Positions 28,316 through 40,090 of a stretch of DNA of 64,000 nt are shown piece after piece (position 1 is the stretch's first letter; each line of letters opens with the position of its first letter). A program made the translations under genes and the position numbers. Source of the DNA: Rhodococcus yunnanensis NBRC 103083 (GTDB taxonomy: Bacteria; Actinomycetota; Actinomycetes; Mycobacteriales; Mycobacteriaceae). A model generated the notes under the pieces. It had not been told where the DNA came from. It did no database searches and worked only from the letters and a program-made list of their open reading frames with translations. Location of the stretch: assembly GCF_001895005.1 (NCBI RefSeq), contig NZ_BCXH01000002.1, positions 248,001-312,000 of the forward strand. Direction: 5' to 3'.

Positions 28316-28541
28316 CGCAAACGCACGTGCGTTTGCGTCCCGACGTGCACCCAACCCCCCGAACCACGCAAACGCACGTGCATTTGCGTCCCGACGTGCA
28401 CCCAACCCCCCGAACCACGCAAACGCACGTGCATTTGCGTCCCAACGTGGGCCGAACCCCTCGAACCACGCAAACGCACGTGCGTTTGCGTCCCGACGTG
28501 GGCCGAACCCCCCGAACCACGCAAATGCACGTGCATTTGCG
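28316..28541. repeat. Five tandem 51-base palindromic repeats
   Basis: Five 22-base palindromes centred on GCACGTGC recur at an exact 51-base period, starting at 28316, 28367, 28418, 28469 and 28520. Copies 1 and 4 are GCAAACGCACGTGCGTTTGC; copies 2 and 3 have A for G in the right arm; copy 5 changes both arms (GCAAATGC...GCATTTGC) and is again a perfect palindrome. The 29-base linkers are near-identical and C-rich (CCCCCCGAACCA). Because 51 is divisible by three, several frames stay open and give 17-residue peptide repeats; I treat these as artefacts. It is not a CRISPR array since the linkers repeat too. Confidence 0.95.
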
Positions 28542-28562
28542 TGACCGGAAGGGTGCACCTGG

Positions 28563-28591
28563 TTGCATAGTCACCTCGTTGCATAGATACT
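28563..28591 (+). promoter_or_regulatory. Promoter of the PadR-FadH operon, probably leaderless
   Basis: TTGCAT (28563) and GATACT (28586) are spaced 17 bases apart, and the GTG start at 28599 follows 7 bases after the -10, so transcription would begin at or next to the start codon. GTTGCATAG occurs twice (28562 and 28578), a possible PadR binding repeat overlapping both boxes. Confidence 0.5.
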
Positions 28592-28598
28592 GGGCGGC

Positions 28599-31159
<2,561 letters not shown>

Positions 31160-31183
31160 GCCCATCCACTACCCTGACTGACC

Positions 31184-31987
31184 GTGAGCCTGCCGAGCCC
31201 TGCACCCGAAGCCCGTGCCGTCGTCACCGGCGCCTCCTCCGGAATCGGAGAGGCGCTGGCCACCGAACTGGCGGCACGAGGTCATTCGCTGATCGTCGTC
31301 GCCCGTCGCGGTGAACTGCTCGAAGCACTCGCGACGACGCTGCGCACCGAACACGGGGTGACCGTCGAGGTTCGTGTTCTCGATCTGTCGGACCGAGACG
31401 CACGCACGGCGTTCGCGACCGAGTTGTCCGAACGCGAGATCAGCATCCTGTGCAACAACGCGGGCATCGCGACGTTCGGACCGGTGTCAGGACTCGACCC
31501 TGCCTACGAACGTGATCAGGTCGAACTCAATGCCGTCGCCGTCCACGACCTGACGCTCGCCGTCCTGCCCGGCATGATCGCGCGCGGCACCGGCGGCATC
31601 CTGATCACGGGCTCGGCTGCGGGCAACATGGCGATTCCGAACAACGCCACCTACGCAGCCACCAAAGCGTTCGTCAACACGTTCTCGGAATCGCTGCGCA
31701 TCGAACTCAAGGGAAGCGGCGTCCACGTCACCCTCCTCGCCCCCGGCCCGGTGCGCACCGAGACGCCCGACCCGGCGGATGCGTCGATCGTGGACAAGCT
31801 CGTCCCCGACTTCCTGTGGATCGACAGCACCTACACCGCCAAGCTCTCTCTGGATGCACTCGCGAAGAACAAGATGCGCGTCGTACCGGGTCTGCTCAGC
31901 AAGGGAATGTCGATCGCCGGCCAGTACAGCCCGCGCAGCATCTCCGCGCCGATCGTCGGTTCGTTCTACAAGAAGCTGGGCGGCTAG
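31184..31987 (+). CDS. Short-chain dehydrogenase/reductase
   Basis: The 267-aa classical-type SDR has cofactor motif TGASSGIG near residue 17, NNAG at about residue 87, a catalytic Ser in LITGSAAGNM and the YxxxK pair in YAATK (Tyr at about 158). It belongs to the DltE/YqjQ-like group. In M. tuberculosis an SDR (Rv2509) sits in the same place next to the HerA-like gene. A -10-like TACCCT ends 8 bases before the GTG start, so it may have its own leaderless transcript. It converges with and overlaps by four bases the next gene. Confidence 0.88.
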   Translation: MSLPSPAPEARAVVTGASSGIGEALATELAARGHSLIVVARRGELLEALATTLRTEHGVTVEVRVLDLSDRDARTAFATELSEREISILCNNAGIATFGPVSGLDPAYERDQVELNAVAVHDLTLAVLPGMIARGTGGILITGSAAGNMAIPNNATYAATKAFVNTFSESLRIELKGSGVHVTLLAPGPVRTETPDPADASIVDKLVPDFLWIDSTYTAKLSLDALAKNKMRVVPGLLSKGMSIAGQYSPRSISAPIVGSFYKKLGG

Positions 31988-33723
31988 CGTCGCCGTCTGC
32001 GTCCCGTACCGAAGATGGACCGCGAAATCTCCCGTCCGGCAGCCGAAGCCGCGGACCGCAGGAAACTCTTCACGGCAGGATTGTCCATGATCCGCTCGGC
32101 CGCCGACGGTCCCTGAGGTTCCAGAGGCGGAAGATCCGGCAGATCCGCCGGGAGCAGCGGAATGTCGAGCTTCGGATCTAGGTCGGGCGCGTCGGCCACC
32201 CTGGCTTCGAGCTTCTCGTATGCCGATTCCCTGTCGATCGTCTCGCCGTACTTGCCGCGCAAGGGACTTGCGCCGGCGGCTGCGGCGATCGCGTCGTTGC
32301 CGATGGTGTCCATCAACGACCGCGGTGGCCGAATCTTGGTCCATGCCACCGGCGTCGGCGCGCCCTTCTCCGACAGCACCGTCACGATCGCCTCGCCCGT
32401 CCCGAGCGAGGTGAGTGCCGTCTCGAGATCGTAGGCGTCGGTCCTGGGGTACGTGCGCACCGTCTTGTTCAGCGCCTTCTGATCGTCCGGGGTGAACGCG
32501 CGCAACGCGTGCTGTACCCGCGCACCCAGTTGCGACAGAACCTCGTTGGGAACATCGGTCGGCAGCTGCGTGCAGAAGAAGACGCCGACGCCCTTGGACC
32601 TGATGAGTTTGACGGTCTGCTCGACCTGTTCGAGAAAAGCCTTCGACGCATCGGCGAACAGCAGGTGTGCCTCGTCGAAGATGAAGACCAGCTTGGGCTT
32701 GTCGATGTCTCCTACCTCGGGAAGGGTCTGGAACAGATCCGCGAGCACCCACATCAGGAACGTGGAGAACATGACCGGACGTGACGCCTGCGCCCCCAGC
32801 TCGAACAGCGTGACGACGCCTTTGCCGTCGGCGCCGACGCGCAGCAGATCCTCGGTCTCGAGCTCGGGTTCACCGAAGAAGGTGTCGCCGCCGTCGGCTT
32901 CGAGATTGACGAGCGCTCGCAGGATGACGCCCGCCGTCGCGGCCGAGACCCCACCGATTCCCTTCAGATCCGCTTTGCCCTCGTCCGATGTCAGATGTGT
33001 GATGACCGCGCGGAGATCCTTGAGATCGAGCAGCGCCAGACCTTGTTTGTCTGCCCAGTGGAATATCAGCCCCAGGGTCGATTCCTGAGTCTTGTTCAGC
33101 TGCAACACCTTGCTGAGAAGGATGGGACCGAACGCGGTGATGGTCGCGCGCACCGGGACACCGATTCCGCCGGTTCCCAGCGACAGGAATTCCGTTGGGT
33201 ACCCGGACGGCGCCCAGTCCGGTTCACCGCATTCGGCGGCTCGGGCACGGATCTTGTCGCTGTCCGCTCCCGCAGCGGACAACCCGGAGAGGTCACCCTT
33301 GACGTCTGCCATGACGACGGGAACACCTGCCGCGGACAATTGTTCGGCGATGCCCTGCAACGTTTTCGTCTTGCCGGTCCCGGTCGCACCCGCGACGAGT
33401 CCGTGACGGTTGAGCGTCGCGAGTGGGATCCTGATTCGCGCCTCGGGATCTGCGACGCCGTCGATCATCACGGTTCCGAGCTCGAGTGCGGCTCCCTGTG
33501 AGCTGTAACCGGCTGCGATGGCGGCCGCCGCGCCTGTCGACTCGACAGGTGTCGCAGACGTGGTCTGTTCGGCTGCCAACGCCTCTCTCTCGGCTTCGTC
33601 GGCAGCCGCCGCGGCCTCCTGTGCGATCCGCGCGGCTTCGACGGCGGCGGCCTTGGCTGCCTTCGCCTTCTCGGCAGGGGTGAGGGGCGGTGCGCCACCC
33701 GACTGATTCGGATCGACCGTCAT
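31984..33723 (-). CDS. HerA-like (DUF853) ATPase
   Basis: This is a 579-aa RecA-fold ATPase with an Ala/Glu-rich coiled N-terminus (EKAKAAKAAAVEAARIAQEA), Walker A GATGTGKTKTLQ, Walker B LVFIFDEAHLLF and arginine-finger-like segments in ARVQHALRAFTPDDQKALN. The family is the stand-alone HerA/YjgR-type hexameric helicase or translocase without a NurA partner; its cellular role is unknown. The C-terminus ends in a basic RRRRR tail. ATG 33723 follows GGAGGAAAC. The gene is the counterpart of Rv2510c and is divergent from orn. Confidence 0.9.
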   Translation of the reverse strand: MTVDPNQSGGAPPLTPAEKAKAAKAAAVEAARIAQEAAAAADEAEREALAAEQTTSATPVESTGAAAAIAAGYSSQGAALELGTVMIDGVADPEARIRIPLATLNRHGLVAGATGTGKTKTLQGIAEQLSAAGVPVVMADVKGDLSGLSAAGADSDKIRARAAECGEPDWAPSGYPTEFLSLGTGGIGVPVRATITAFGPILLSKVLQLNKTQESTLGLIFHWADKQGLALLDLKDLRAVITHLTSDEGKADLKGIGGVSAATAGVILRALVNLEADGGDTFFGEPELETEDLLRVGADGKGVVTLFELGAQASRPVMFSTFLMWVLADLFQTLPEVGDIDKPKLVFIFDEAHLLFADASKAFLEQVEQTVKLIRSKGVGVFFCTQLPTDVPNEVLSQLGARVQHALRAFTPDDQKALNKTVRTYPRTDAYDLETALTSLGTGEAIVTVLSEKGAPTPVAWTKIRPPRSLMDTIGNDAIAAAAGASPLRGKYGETIDRESAYEKLEARVADAPDLDPKLDIPLLPADLPDLPPLEPQGPSAAERIMDNPAVKSFLRSAASAAGREISRSIFGTGRRRRR

Positions 33724-33822
33724 CTTCCGTTTCCTCCTTGCCCAAGGCGTTGATCTCGGCGGTGGAGCTTGTTCACCACCGCAAACCTTAGCTGTGACTG
33801 CGTGCGCACTAGTGTGTCTGGA

Positions 33823-34425
33823 GTGCAGGACAAACTTGTGTGGATCGATTGCGAAATGACCGGCTTGGATTTGTCGAAGGACAAACTCATCGAGATCGCG
33901 GCGCTCGTCACCGACAGCGAGCTCGAAATTCTCGGTGAGGGCGTCGACATCGTCATTCACGCCGACGACGACGCGCTGGCAGGGATGCCGGACGTCGTGA
34001 AGAAGATGCATGCCAAATCGGGACTGACCGAGGAAGTGCGTGCGTCGACGGTGACGCTGGAGGAAGCCGAAAAGCAGGTGCTCGAGTACATCCGCCAACA
34101 TGTACCCGTCGCAGGCACGGTGCCTCTTGCAGGCAATTCCATCGCCACCGATCGAGGCTTCATCTCCCGAGACATGGTCGACCTCGACACGTATCTCCAC
34201 TACCGGATGATCGACGTCAGCTCGATCAAGGAGCTCTCGCGTCGGTGGTACCCACGGATCTACTTCGGACAGCCTGCGAAGGGGCTCGCGCACCGCGCAC
34301 TGGCCGATATCAAGGAGTCCATCAAGGAGTTGAAGTACTACCGGCAGACGGTGTTCGTCGCCCCTCCAGGGCCTTCGACCAGCGATATTGCCGCTGTCGT
34401 GGAAGGTTTGGACGCGCCGACCTGA
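33823..34425 (+). CDS. orn: Oligoribonuclease
   Basis: This is a 200-aa DEDDh 3'-5' exonuclease that degrades 2-5 nt RNA and pGpG, finishing mRNA and c-di-GMP turnover. Motifs: Exo [11 protein letters not shown], Exo [11 protein letters not shown], Exo [14 protein letters not shown] with the His-x4-Asp pattern, and RYFGQ-like [17 protein letters not shown]. The GTG at 33823 gives [10 protein letters not shown], matching the mycobacterial start; a GTG at 33814 is in frame. TAGTGT ends 7 bases before 33823, so the mRNA is probably leaderless. tRNA-His follows downstream, as in mycobacteria. Confidence 0.95.
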   Translation: MQDKLVWIDCEMTGLDLSKDKLIEIAALVTDSELEILGEGVDIVIHADDDALAGMPDVVKKMHAKSGLTEEVRASTVTLEEAEKQVLEYIRQHVPVAGTVPLAGNSIATDRGFISRDMVDLDTYLHYRMIDVSSIKELSRRWYPRIYFGQPAKGLAHRALADIKESIKELKYYRQTVFVAPPGPSTSDIAAVVEGLDAPT

Positions 34426-34514
34426 GGGCGATTCGCAACTAGAGAATCGACCCGCTAGTATTGTCGACGCTGCTGAAACGCAAGCCAAGAATTGGCCGAG
34501 TGGACGTAGTTATG

Positions 34515-34590
34515 GTGGGCGTAGTTCAGCTGGTAGAGCACCAGGTTGTGATCCTGGATGTCGCGGGTTCGAGTCCCGTCGCTCACCCCA
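34515..34590 (+). tRNA. tRNA-His (anticodon GUG)
   Basis: The 76-base cloverleaf includes the encoded CCA. The anticodon loop TTGTGAT gives GUG, the T-arm is GCGGGTTCGAGTCCCGT, and the acceptor GTGGGCG pairs with CGCTCAC. The extra 5' G needed at position -1 of tRNA-His is present at 34514, opposite C73. Confidence 0.97.
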
Positions 34591-34598
34591 TAGAAGCA

Positions 34599-34634
34599 GA
34601 AAAGCCGGTCTCCGCAAGGGGGCCGGCTTTTTTG
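34599..34634 (+). terminator. Rho-independent terminator after tRNA-His
   Basis: AAAAGCCGG and CCGGCTTTTTT form a GC-rich stem with an inner TCC/GGG extension and a GCAA loop, ending in six Ts. It is one of the few classical intrinsic terminators in the window. Confidence 0.9.
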
Positions 34635-34901
34635 TGTTCGCGGCCTCGCCGCCCGTGCGTGCCAGGTGACTGCCCGACGTAGTTGTGCGCAACCGGACGA
34701 ATTACGTTGTTGTAATTCAACATTCGAGTTTCGCATGTGGTTGATGTGACGTACGGTTACCAATGGCACTTTTGGGGAAGAAAAGTACCAACGTGAAAAC
34801 TGTGAACATGCAGTGTTGATTCGACGTGCCCCGAAACTAGCCACCAACAGTTCGAAGCCCCCTGCTACATCGAGTGGGGCAGAGACCAGGAGGCAATCGA
34901 C
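34635..34901 (+). promoter_or_regulatory. Leader and promoter region of the M23 peptidase
   Basis: This long leader contains TGTGACGTACGGTTAC (34745-34760), an imperfect palindrome with the left half of a CRP/GlxR site, and GTTGTAATTCAAC (near 34711-34723). A strong CAGGAGG lies 8 bases before the GTG start. I looked for a c-di-AMP (ydaO-type) riboswitch, which precedes some actinobacterial wall hydrolases, and did not see its conserved blocks. Confidence 0.4.
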
Positions 34902-35654
34902 GTGGGTCGAAGAGTTCACAGAGTGATCGCGGGTTCGGTGTTGTCGGCGGCGTTGTGCGTCGGTGCCACGGGTCTAATCAACCCCACTGTCGCCGCAGCG
35001 CAGCCGACCATCGAACTTCCCGAGATCCCGATCCCCCAGCCGGACGCCCAGCAGCGGGCTGCGATTCTCGCCGCCGTGCTCGATGCGACGGGCGTGCTCA
35101 TCAACGAGGTCGCCGCGGTGATCCTCGACTCGGACTTCGGGCCTGCTCCCGAGGGCGACATCAGCGCCGACGAGTCGGAACCCGAAGTCGAAGCCGCACC
35201 CCCAGCGGTCGGTCTCGGCGGATCGATTCTGCCGCTGCCTGCCCGCAGTTACGAGATCAGTTCGGGATACGGCGGACGGAACAACCCGACCGGCAACGGT
35301 GCCCAGTACCACCAGGGCGTCGACCTGGCTGCTCCGTCGGGGACCCCGATCTACGCGGTGACGGGCGGAACCGTCGAACAGGCAGGAGACGCAGGCGACG
35401 GTTATGGAAACCTCGTGCGCATCAAGAACGGCAACACGGTGACCTACTACGGCCACCAGTCGAGCGTGAACGTCGACGTCGGCGACACGGTCGCACCGGG
35501 CGATCAGATCGGGTCGGTCGGAAGCACCGGCAACTCGACGGGGCCGCATCTACATTTCGAGGTCAGGAACAACGGTTCGAGCATCGAACCGATCGCGTAC
35601 CTGAAAACGTTGGGCATCGATCCGGCGAAGTACCAGAAGGCCGACGCCGGCTAG
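34902..35654 (+). CDS. Secreted M23-family peptidoglycan endopeptidase
   Basis: The 250-aa protein has a signal peptide (VIAGSVLSAALCVGATGLINPTVAAAQ, cleavage near residue 33), a Pro/Ala/acidic linker and a C-terminal LytM domain with the zinc and catalytic residues: HQGVD (His137, Asp141), GHQS (His185) and HLHFEV (His216, His218). All residues of active M23 metallopeptidases are present, so it probably cleaves peptide cross-links in the wall. It converges on an L,D-transpeptidase gene 6 bases away, pairing a cross-link-cutting with a cross-link-making enzyme. Confidence 0.92.
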   Translation: MGRRVHRVIAGSVLSAALCVGATGLINPTVAAAQPTIELPEIPIPQPDAQQRAAILAAVLDATGVLINEVAAVILDSDFGPAPEGDISADESEPEVEAAPPAVGLGGSILPLPARSYEISSGYGGRNNPTGNGAQYHQGVDLAAPSGTPIYAVTGGTVEQAGDAGDGYGNLVRIKNGNTVTYYGHQSSVNVDVGDTVAPGDQIGSVGSTGNSTGPHLHFEVRNNGSSIEPIAYLKTLGIDPAKYQKADAG

Positions 35655-35660
35655 AGCCGG

Positions 35661-36854
35661 TTACACCGAGCTCGCGTTGCCTGCCTTCCAGGTCTCCCAG
35701 GGGATGTTCCAGTCGCCCAGGCCGTCGGTGCCCGACAACGTGCCGCCGAGGGTGTTCTTCACGACGACGATGTCGCCGCGCTTGGTGTTGTCGTAGACCC
35801 ACTTGGCATTGGCAGGGCTGAGGTTGAGGCATCCGTGGCTGGTGTTGGAGTAACCCTGCTGACCGACCGACCACGGCGCCGAGTGGAAGAAGATGCCGCT
35901 GTAGGACATCCGCGTCGCCCAGTCGACCGGGGTGCGATATCCGGCCGACGAGTTGACCGGCACGCCGTAGGTCGAGGAGTCCATGACGAGGTGGTCGAAT
36001 CGATCGCCGATGATGTAGACGCCGTTGTCGGTGGGCGTGCTGTCCTTGCCCATCGACGTCGGCATCGTCATGACGTCCTGACCGTTGACCGCGAAGGTGA
36101 CCTGCTTGGTGTTGTCGTCCGCGGTCGCGACGACGGCATCGCCGATGTCGAACGACGACGACACGTTCTCCTGGCCGAAGATCCCGTCACCGAGATCACG
36201 TCCGTACACGTTCACCTTCACATCCACGTGCGTGCCCGACGCCCAGTAGTTCTGCGGGCGCCAACGCACCTCTCGGTCGTTGACCCAGTAGAACGCGCCT
36301 TCGACGACGGGAGTCGTGGTGATCTGAATGGCGTTCTGCGCGGCGATCTTGTCCGTGATGGTCTCGTCGAACTGCACGGCAACCGGCTGACCGATTCCGA
36401 CGACAGCTCCCTCGCCCGGTAGCACGTAGGGCTTGGTGAAGTTGCCGGGCTGGCTGGTGGTGAAGCTGCTCACCGTGCTCGTGGCTCCCCCGAGCCCGTA
36501 GGCGTCGGCTTGAATCCGGTACTCCCGGTCGTAGCCGAGTGGCTCGGTATTGGTCCAGGACAACCCGTCGGGTGACATCGCACCCGTCACCGGCACTCCC
36601 TCGGGATTGAGCATGGTGACCTCGGCCAATTTTCCGTCGGCAACCGAGACGGTCACCGGATCGGCGGGTGAGAACCCGATGGCCCCGTCCGCGACGCTCG
36701 ATGTGAGTTTGGGCTTCATCAGTTCCGCGATCGGGTTCGAATCGATCGGGGCGGCCGCCTCGGTCGAGCTCGTTGTCGTTCCGCATCCGGAGAGAAAAAC
36801 AGTCGCAGCCAGAGCCGCGACAGCGCTCGACACGATCCCGCGAGAGAACCTCAT
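35661..36854 (-). CDS. L,D-transpeptidase lipoprotein (LdtMt2 type)
   Basis: This is a 397-aa lipoprotein: signal peptide ending in FLSGC (lipobox, Cys about residue 25), two Ig-like domains (about 50-130 and 140-240) and a YkuD catalytic domain with FFHSAPWSV and SHGCLNLS (catalytic Cys342). It is the counterpart of M. tuberculosis LdtMt2 (Rv2518c), which makes 3-3 cross-links in peptidoglycan and resists many beta-lactams. The start ATG 36854 gives [10 protein letters not shown]; upstream frame extension is spurious. The C-terminal subdomain [16 protein letters not shown] is as in the family. Confidence 0.94.
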   Translation of the reverse strand: MRFSRGIVSSAVAALAATVFLSGCGTTTSSTEAAAPIDSNPIAELMKPKLTSSVADGAIGFSPADPVTVSVADGKLAEVTMLNPEGVPVTGAMSPDGLSWTNTEPLGYDREYRIQADAYGLGGATSTVSSFTTSQPGNFTKPYVLPGEGAVVGIGQPVAVQFDETITDKIAAQNAIQITTTPVVEGAFYWVNDREVRWRPQNYWASGTHVDVKVNVYGRDLGDGIFGQENVSSSFDIGDAVVATADDNTKQVTFAVNGQDVMTMPTSMGKDSTPTDNGVYIIGDRFDHLVMDSSTYGVPVNSSAGYRTPVDWATRMSYSGIFFHSAPWSVGQQGYSNTSHGCLNLSPANAKWVYDNTKRGDIVVVKNTLGGTLSGTDGLGDWNIPWETWKAGNASSV

Positions 36855-37046
36855 GAATGCTCCACTTCCACACCAACCGATTCGGTACGTCCCGATCGGA
36901 CAATCGAATGTGAATGTTTCCAGGCCAGAGCCTGCGCATCCAATCGAAATGCCGTCCATCGAGTAACGTTCGAATACCAATCGGCATGTTCCACCGTGGT
37001 GTTACGTCACCGAAGTCGTCGGACTTCGTCGTGAGTGGTCACTACG

Positions 37047-38537
37047 TCAGCGGAAACTCATGTTGTCGTCGACCAGTTTGCCGAAGCGCAGTGCCGGTAA
37101 GTCACGGAAGTAGTTCATCCGAAGCCGCCAGGGAGCCTTCGACCCCTGCTTGGGGAACGAGTCGACAGCACGCAACACATAGCCGGCCGCGAAATCGAGG
37201 AACGGCTCCTCCCCCACCGACGGGTCCCGATCGAGCCTGACTTCGCGGTAGCCACCCGAGTCCATGTGCTCGAGCAACCTGCACACGTAGTCGCAGACGA
37301 GGTCCGCCTTCAGCGTCCACGAGGCGTTGGTGTAACCCACGACGAATGCAAAGTTCGGCACGTCGGTCAGCATCATGCCCTTGTAGGCCATCGTCTCGGT
37401 GAGGTCCACGGAACGACCGTCGACAGTCATCTCCACGTTGCCGAAGGCGACGAGGTTCAGGCCGGTGGCGGTGACGATGATGTCGGCGTCGAGATGGCCT
37501 CCCGACGTCAGGGCGATTCCCTCCGCGGTGAACCTGTCGATGTGATCGGTGACGAGCTCGACCTCGTTCTTTCTGATGGATCGGAAGAGATCGTTGTCGG
37601 GGACCAGACACAGCCGCTGATCCCATGGGTCGTACTTCGGCGTGAAGTGTGTATCGAGGTCGTAGCCCTCTGGGAGCCAGCCCTCTTGCAGCTTCCGTAT
37701 CTGCTTCCGCATGAATGTCGGATAGCGCTGACACAAGACGTACAAACCGATTGCCGTGACCGCATTCTTGATACGAGTGACACCGTATGCGACCTTCGAC
37801 GGCAGGTACTTACGCAGCGCCAACGCTATGGGGTCCTTGGACGGCAGCGACATGATGTAGCTCGGCGAACGCTGCAACAGAGTGACGTGCGCCGCGTCGC
37901 GGGCGAGAGTGGGCGCCAGCGTGATCGCTGTTGCGCCGCTTCCGATCACGACGATCTTCTTGCCTGTGTAGTCGAGATCGGAAGGCCACAACTGCGGATG
38001 CACGACGGTTCCGCGGTAGTCCTCGACCCCCTCGAACTCCGGGGTGAATCCCTTGGCGTAGTCGTAATAGCCACTGCAACACATCAGAAACGATGCGTGC
38101 ACGACGACGCTCTCGCCGGTGTCGGATCGCACTGCGACCACGGTCCAGTGCGACGTCGCCGTCGACCATTCGGCGGAGACGACCCGGTGATGGAACCTGA
38201 TGTGCTCGTCGATTCCGCCGTCCTTGGCGGTATCGGCGATATATTCGCGGATCGATGCACCGTCGGCGATCGATTTGTCCCCGGTCCAGGGACGGAAGTT
38301 GTACCCGAGGGTGTACATGTCCGAGTCGGACCGAATTCCCGGGTACCGGAACAGGTCCCACGTTCCACCGATCGCACCCCTACTCTCGAGAATCGCATAA
38401 CTCTTGCCCGGCAGTTTCGACTGCAGGTGATGGGCGGCGCCGATTCCCGAAAGCCCCGCACCGACGATGAGGACGTCGACGAAGTCGACTTTCGCGTCTG
38501 CAGCCGAGGAAGATTCCGGTGTGGAAGTGGTTGTCAT
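37047..38537 (-). CDS. Flavin-containing Baeyer-Villiger-type monooxygenase
   Basis: The 496-aa enzyme has the FAD site VLIVGAGLSGIGAAHHL, the BVMO fingerprint at YRGTVVHPQLWP (Tyr replacing the usual leading Phe), and the NADPH Rossmann motif IVVIGSGATAITLAP. Length and the ATG-type residues FRYPGIRSDSDMYTLGYNFRPW place it with EthA and related ketone/sulfide oxidising enzymes. It is co-transcribed with the SDR gene 28 bases upstream; SDR plus BVMO could turn a secondary alcohol into a ketone and then an ester. The operator at 39501 is shared with the TetR gene at 41368. Confidence 0.9.
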   Translation of the reverse strand: MTTTSTPESSSAADAKVDFVDVLIVGAGLSGIGAAHHLQSKLPGKSYAILESRGAIGGTWDLFRYPGIRSDSDMYTLGYNFRPWTGDKSIADGASIREYIADTAKDGGIDEHIRFHHRVVSAEWSTATSHWTVVAVRSDTGESVVVHASFLMCCSGYYDYAKGFTPEFEGVEDYRGTVVHPQLWPSDLDYTGKKIVVIGSGATAITLAPTLARDAAHVTLLQRSPSYIMSLPSKDPIALALRKYLPSKVAYGVTRIKNAVTAIGLYVLCQRYPTFMRKQIRKLQEGWLPEGYDLDTHFTPKYDPWDQRLCLVPDNDLFRSIRKNEVELVTDHIDRFTAEGIALTSGGHLDADIIVTATGLNLVAFGNVEMTVDGRSVDLTETMAYKGMMLTDVPNFAFVVGYTNASWTLKADLVCDYVCRLLEHMDSGGYREVRLDRDPSVGEEPFLDFAAGYVLRAVDSFPKQGSKAPWRLRMNYFRDLPALRFGKLVDDNMSFR

Positions 38538-38565
38538 GGAGCAGCTTTCGTGTGGAGGAGCGAAT

Positions 38566-39435
38566 TCACGGACCGACGTTGCGATCGCTGGTCGAGCGAC
38601 CGAGAGCGTCGACTTCGGCATCCATCTTCGTCAGGATCCGGGGTATGTGCTTTCCGAGGGCGCGGTCTCCGACCGCGGACTGCAGGGCACTGCGGAACCA
38701 ACCGACCTGCCCTACCCAGCGGGGCACATAGACCTTGCGCTTGCGCTTGTCGAGACCCGATACGAAGGCGTCGACGCAGTGGTCGACGGTCAAGGTGCGC
38801 CCGAACGGTCCCGGCAGGACATCGAGCATCTCACGGAACGCGCTCAGATCGGCCTTCGCATCACGGACGAGTGGGGTGTCGATCCACGCCATGTGGGCCG
38901 AGCCGACGTCGACGCCTCGGTAGCCGACCTCCAACCGAACCGCGTTGGCGAACTGCTCGACCCCCGCCTTGGTGGCGTTGTACGCAGCAAGCCCAGGGCA
39001 GGGAGCGAACGCGGCGAGCGAGGACACGAACAGGATGTACCCGTTGCGTTCGATCAACGACGGCAACGTCGCACGGGCGGTGTTGAACACCCCGAGCAGA
39101 TTGACGTCGAGCACCCTGCGGAACGTCGCCGGATCCACTTTCAGGACGGATCCATAGCTGGAAATGCCCGCGTTGGCCAACACCAGGTCGATGCCGCCGA
39201 ACTTCGTCGCCCCCGCCTCGGCAGCGCCGTTCATCGCGTCCAGGTCGCGGACGTCGGCGACGACGGCCAACGCCACGTCCGATCCAAGCTCGGCTACCAA
39301 CGCCTCCAGTGGTTCGGCGTCGACGTCGACGAGCACCACCTTGCTCCCTCGCGCGACGAGCGCGCGGGCAGTTTCCGCGCCGATACCCCGAGCTCCGCCG
39401 GTGATGAATACCACCTTGTTCGACAGTGTGGCCAC
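38566..39435 (-). CDS. Short-chain dehydrogenase paired with the BVMO
   Basis: The 289-aa SDR has cofactor motif TGGARGIG, NAG in LANAGISS, catalytic Ser in LFVSSLAAF, and YxxxK in YNATKAG. The C-terminal extension with KRKRKVYVPRWVGQVGWFRS resembles membrane-associated SDRs found with EthA-like monooxygenases. It is the first gene of the operon and probably oxidises an alcohol for the following BVMO. Its promoter carries the shared palindrome just upstream (39501-39521), with TTGACA at its minus-strand left edge as a -35 candidate. Confidence 0.88.
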   Translation of the reverse strand: MATLSNKVVFITGGARGIGAETARALVARGSKVVLVDVDAEPLEALVAELGSDVALAVVADVRDLDAMNGAAEAGATKFGGIDLVLANAGISSYGSVLKVDPATFRRVLDVNLLGVFNTARATLPSLIERNGYILFVSSLAAFAPCPGLAAYNATKAGVEQFANAVRLEVGYRGVDVGSAHMAWIDTPLVRDAKADLSAFREMLDVLPGPFGRTLTVDHCVDAFVSGLDKRKRKVYVPRWVGQVGWFRSALQSAVGDRALGKHIPRILTKMDAEVDALGRSTSDRNVGP

Positions 39436-39497
39436 GCCCCGTCCACCTCCACTCTTTCGTTCCCCCCGGTGCGGGAACCGCTAGGTGTCACTTTTCA

Positions 39498-39521
39498 TCT
39501 GATACGGATCGGTGTCAAGAT
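39498..39521. promoter_or_regulatory. TetR operator, copy 1 (before SDR-BVMO operon)
   Basis: A 21-base stretch beginning GATACGGATCGGTGTCAA is identical to that at 41341-41361. TGATACGGATCGGTGTCA is an 18-base imperfect palindrome about GATC. It lies 64 bases upstream of the SDR start and overlaps a minus-strand TTGACA. Confidence 0.7.
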
Positions 39522-39587
39522 TGCCCGTGCGATCGAGCGTGGCGATCACACGAAGTACCGCGACACGAAATACCGCCCGGCGGAGAC

Positions 39588-40028
39588 TCAGCGCACCACA
39601 TGGGCATCGAATCCCTCCACGTCCACACCAGCCGCGCTCATCACACGAAGCCGCGGAATTTGTCGGCCCGCAGAGTCGGTCAGAATCGAATGGGACTCAC
39701 CGGCGCCGAATGCGTGCCGCTCGCCCCATTGCCGAAGCCCGACGACGACGGTGAACAGGTCGCACCCCTGTTCGGTCAGCTCGTATTCGGCTCTGGTGCC
39801 TTTCGCGTTCGGCACCGACTCGAGAATGCCGTTCTCGACGAGCATGCGCAGGCGGTCGGTGAGGATGTTCTTCGCGATTCCGAGGTTGCGTTGAAACTGC
39901 GTGAACCGCCGCGCTCCGTCGAACGCATCCCGCACGATCAGCAGCGACCACTTGTCGCCGACGATGTCCAGCGTCCGCGCAACCGGACAGTGAGTGTCCG
40001 TCCATGCCGTCGATTCGCCCACGAGCAT
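39588..40028 (-). CDS. HxlR-family transcriptional regulator
   Basis: The 146-aa winged-helix protein has CPVARTLDIVGDKWSLLIVRDAFDGARRFTQFQRNL (HxlR signature with the N-terminal Cys that can sense thiol or aldehyde stress), then GIAKNILTDRLRMLVENGILE. The start at ATG 40028 gives MLVGESTAW; upstream frame is unlikely. It is divergent from the MFS gene, with the perfect palindrome GGTTGC-N5-GCAACC at 40074-40090 in the gap, so it most likely controls that transporter. Confidence 0.85.
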   Translation of the reverse strand: MLVGESTAWTDTHCPVARTLDIVGDKWSLLIVRDAFDGARRFTQFQRNLGIAKNILTDRLRMLVENGILESVPNAKGTRAEYELTEQGCDLFTVVVGLRQWGERHAFGAGESHSILTDSAGRQIPRLRVMSAAGVDVEGFDAHVVR

Positions 40029-40073
40029 TCCCTTCGGTTGCACTTCGAAACCATTGTGTCGTAGTTTCCATTC

Positions 40074-40090
40074 GGTTGCTTTTTGCAACC
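40074..40090. promoter_or_regulatory. HxlR operator candidate
   Basis: GGTTGCTTTTTGCAACC is a perfect inverted repeat (6-base arms, 5-base T centre) 46 bases from the HxlR start and 18 from the MFS start. A weaker related copy, GGTTGCACTTCGAAACC, lies at about 40036. Confidence 0.65.

Noticed and set aside
28316..28541. A CRISPR array
   Set aside because: Repeats are fully palindromic, linkers are almost identical to one another, and no cas gene is nearby.
34635..34901. A c-di-AMP riboswitch before the M23 peptidase
   Set aside because: Considered because wall hydrolase leaders in actinobacteria often have one, but the conserved blocks are not visible.
37266..39086. A 606-codon plus-strand frame opposite the BVMO and SDR genes
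   Set aside because: It mirrors codon bias of the true minus-strand genes and carries no recognisable motif.
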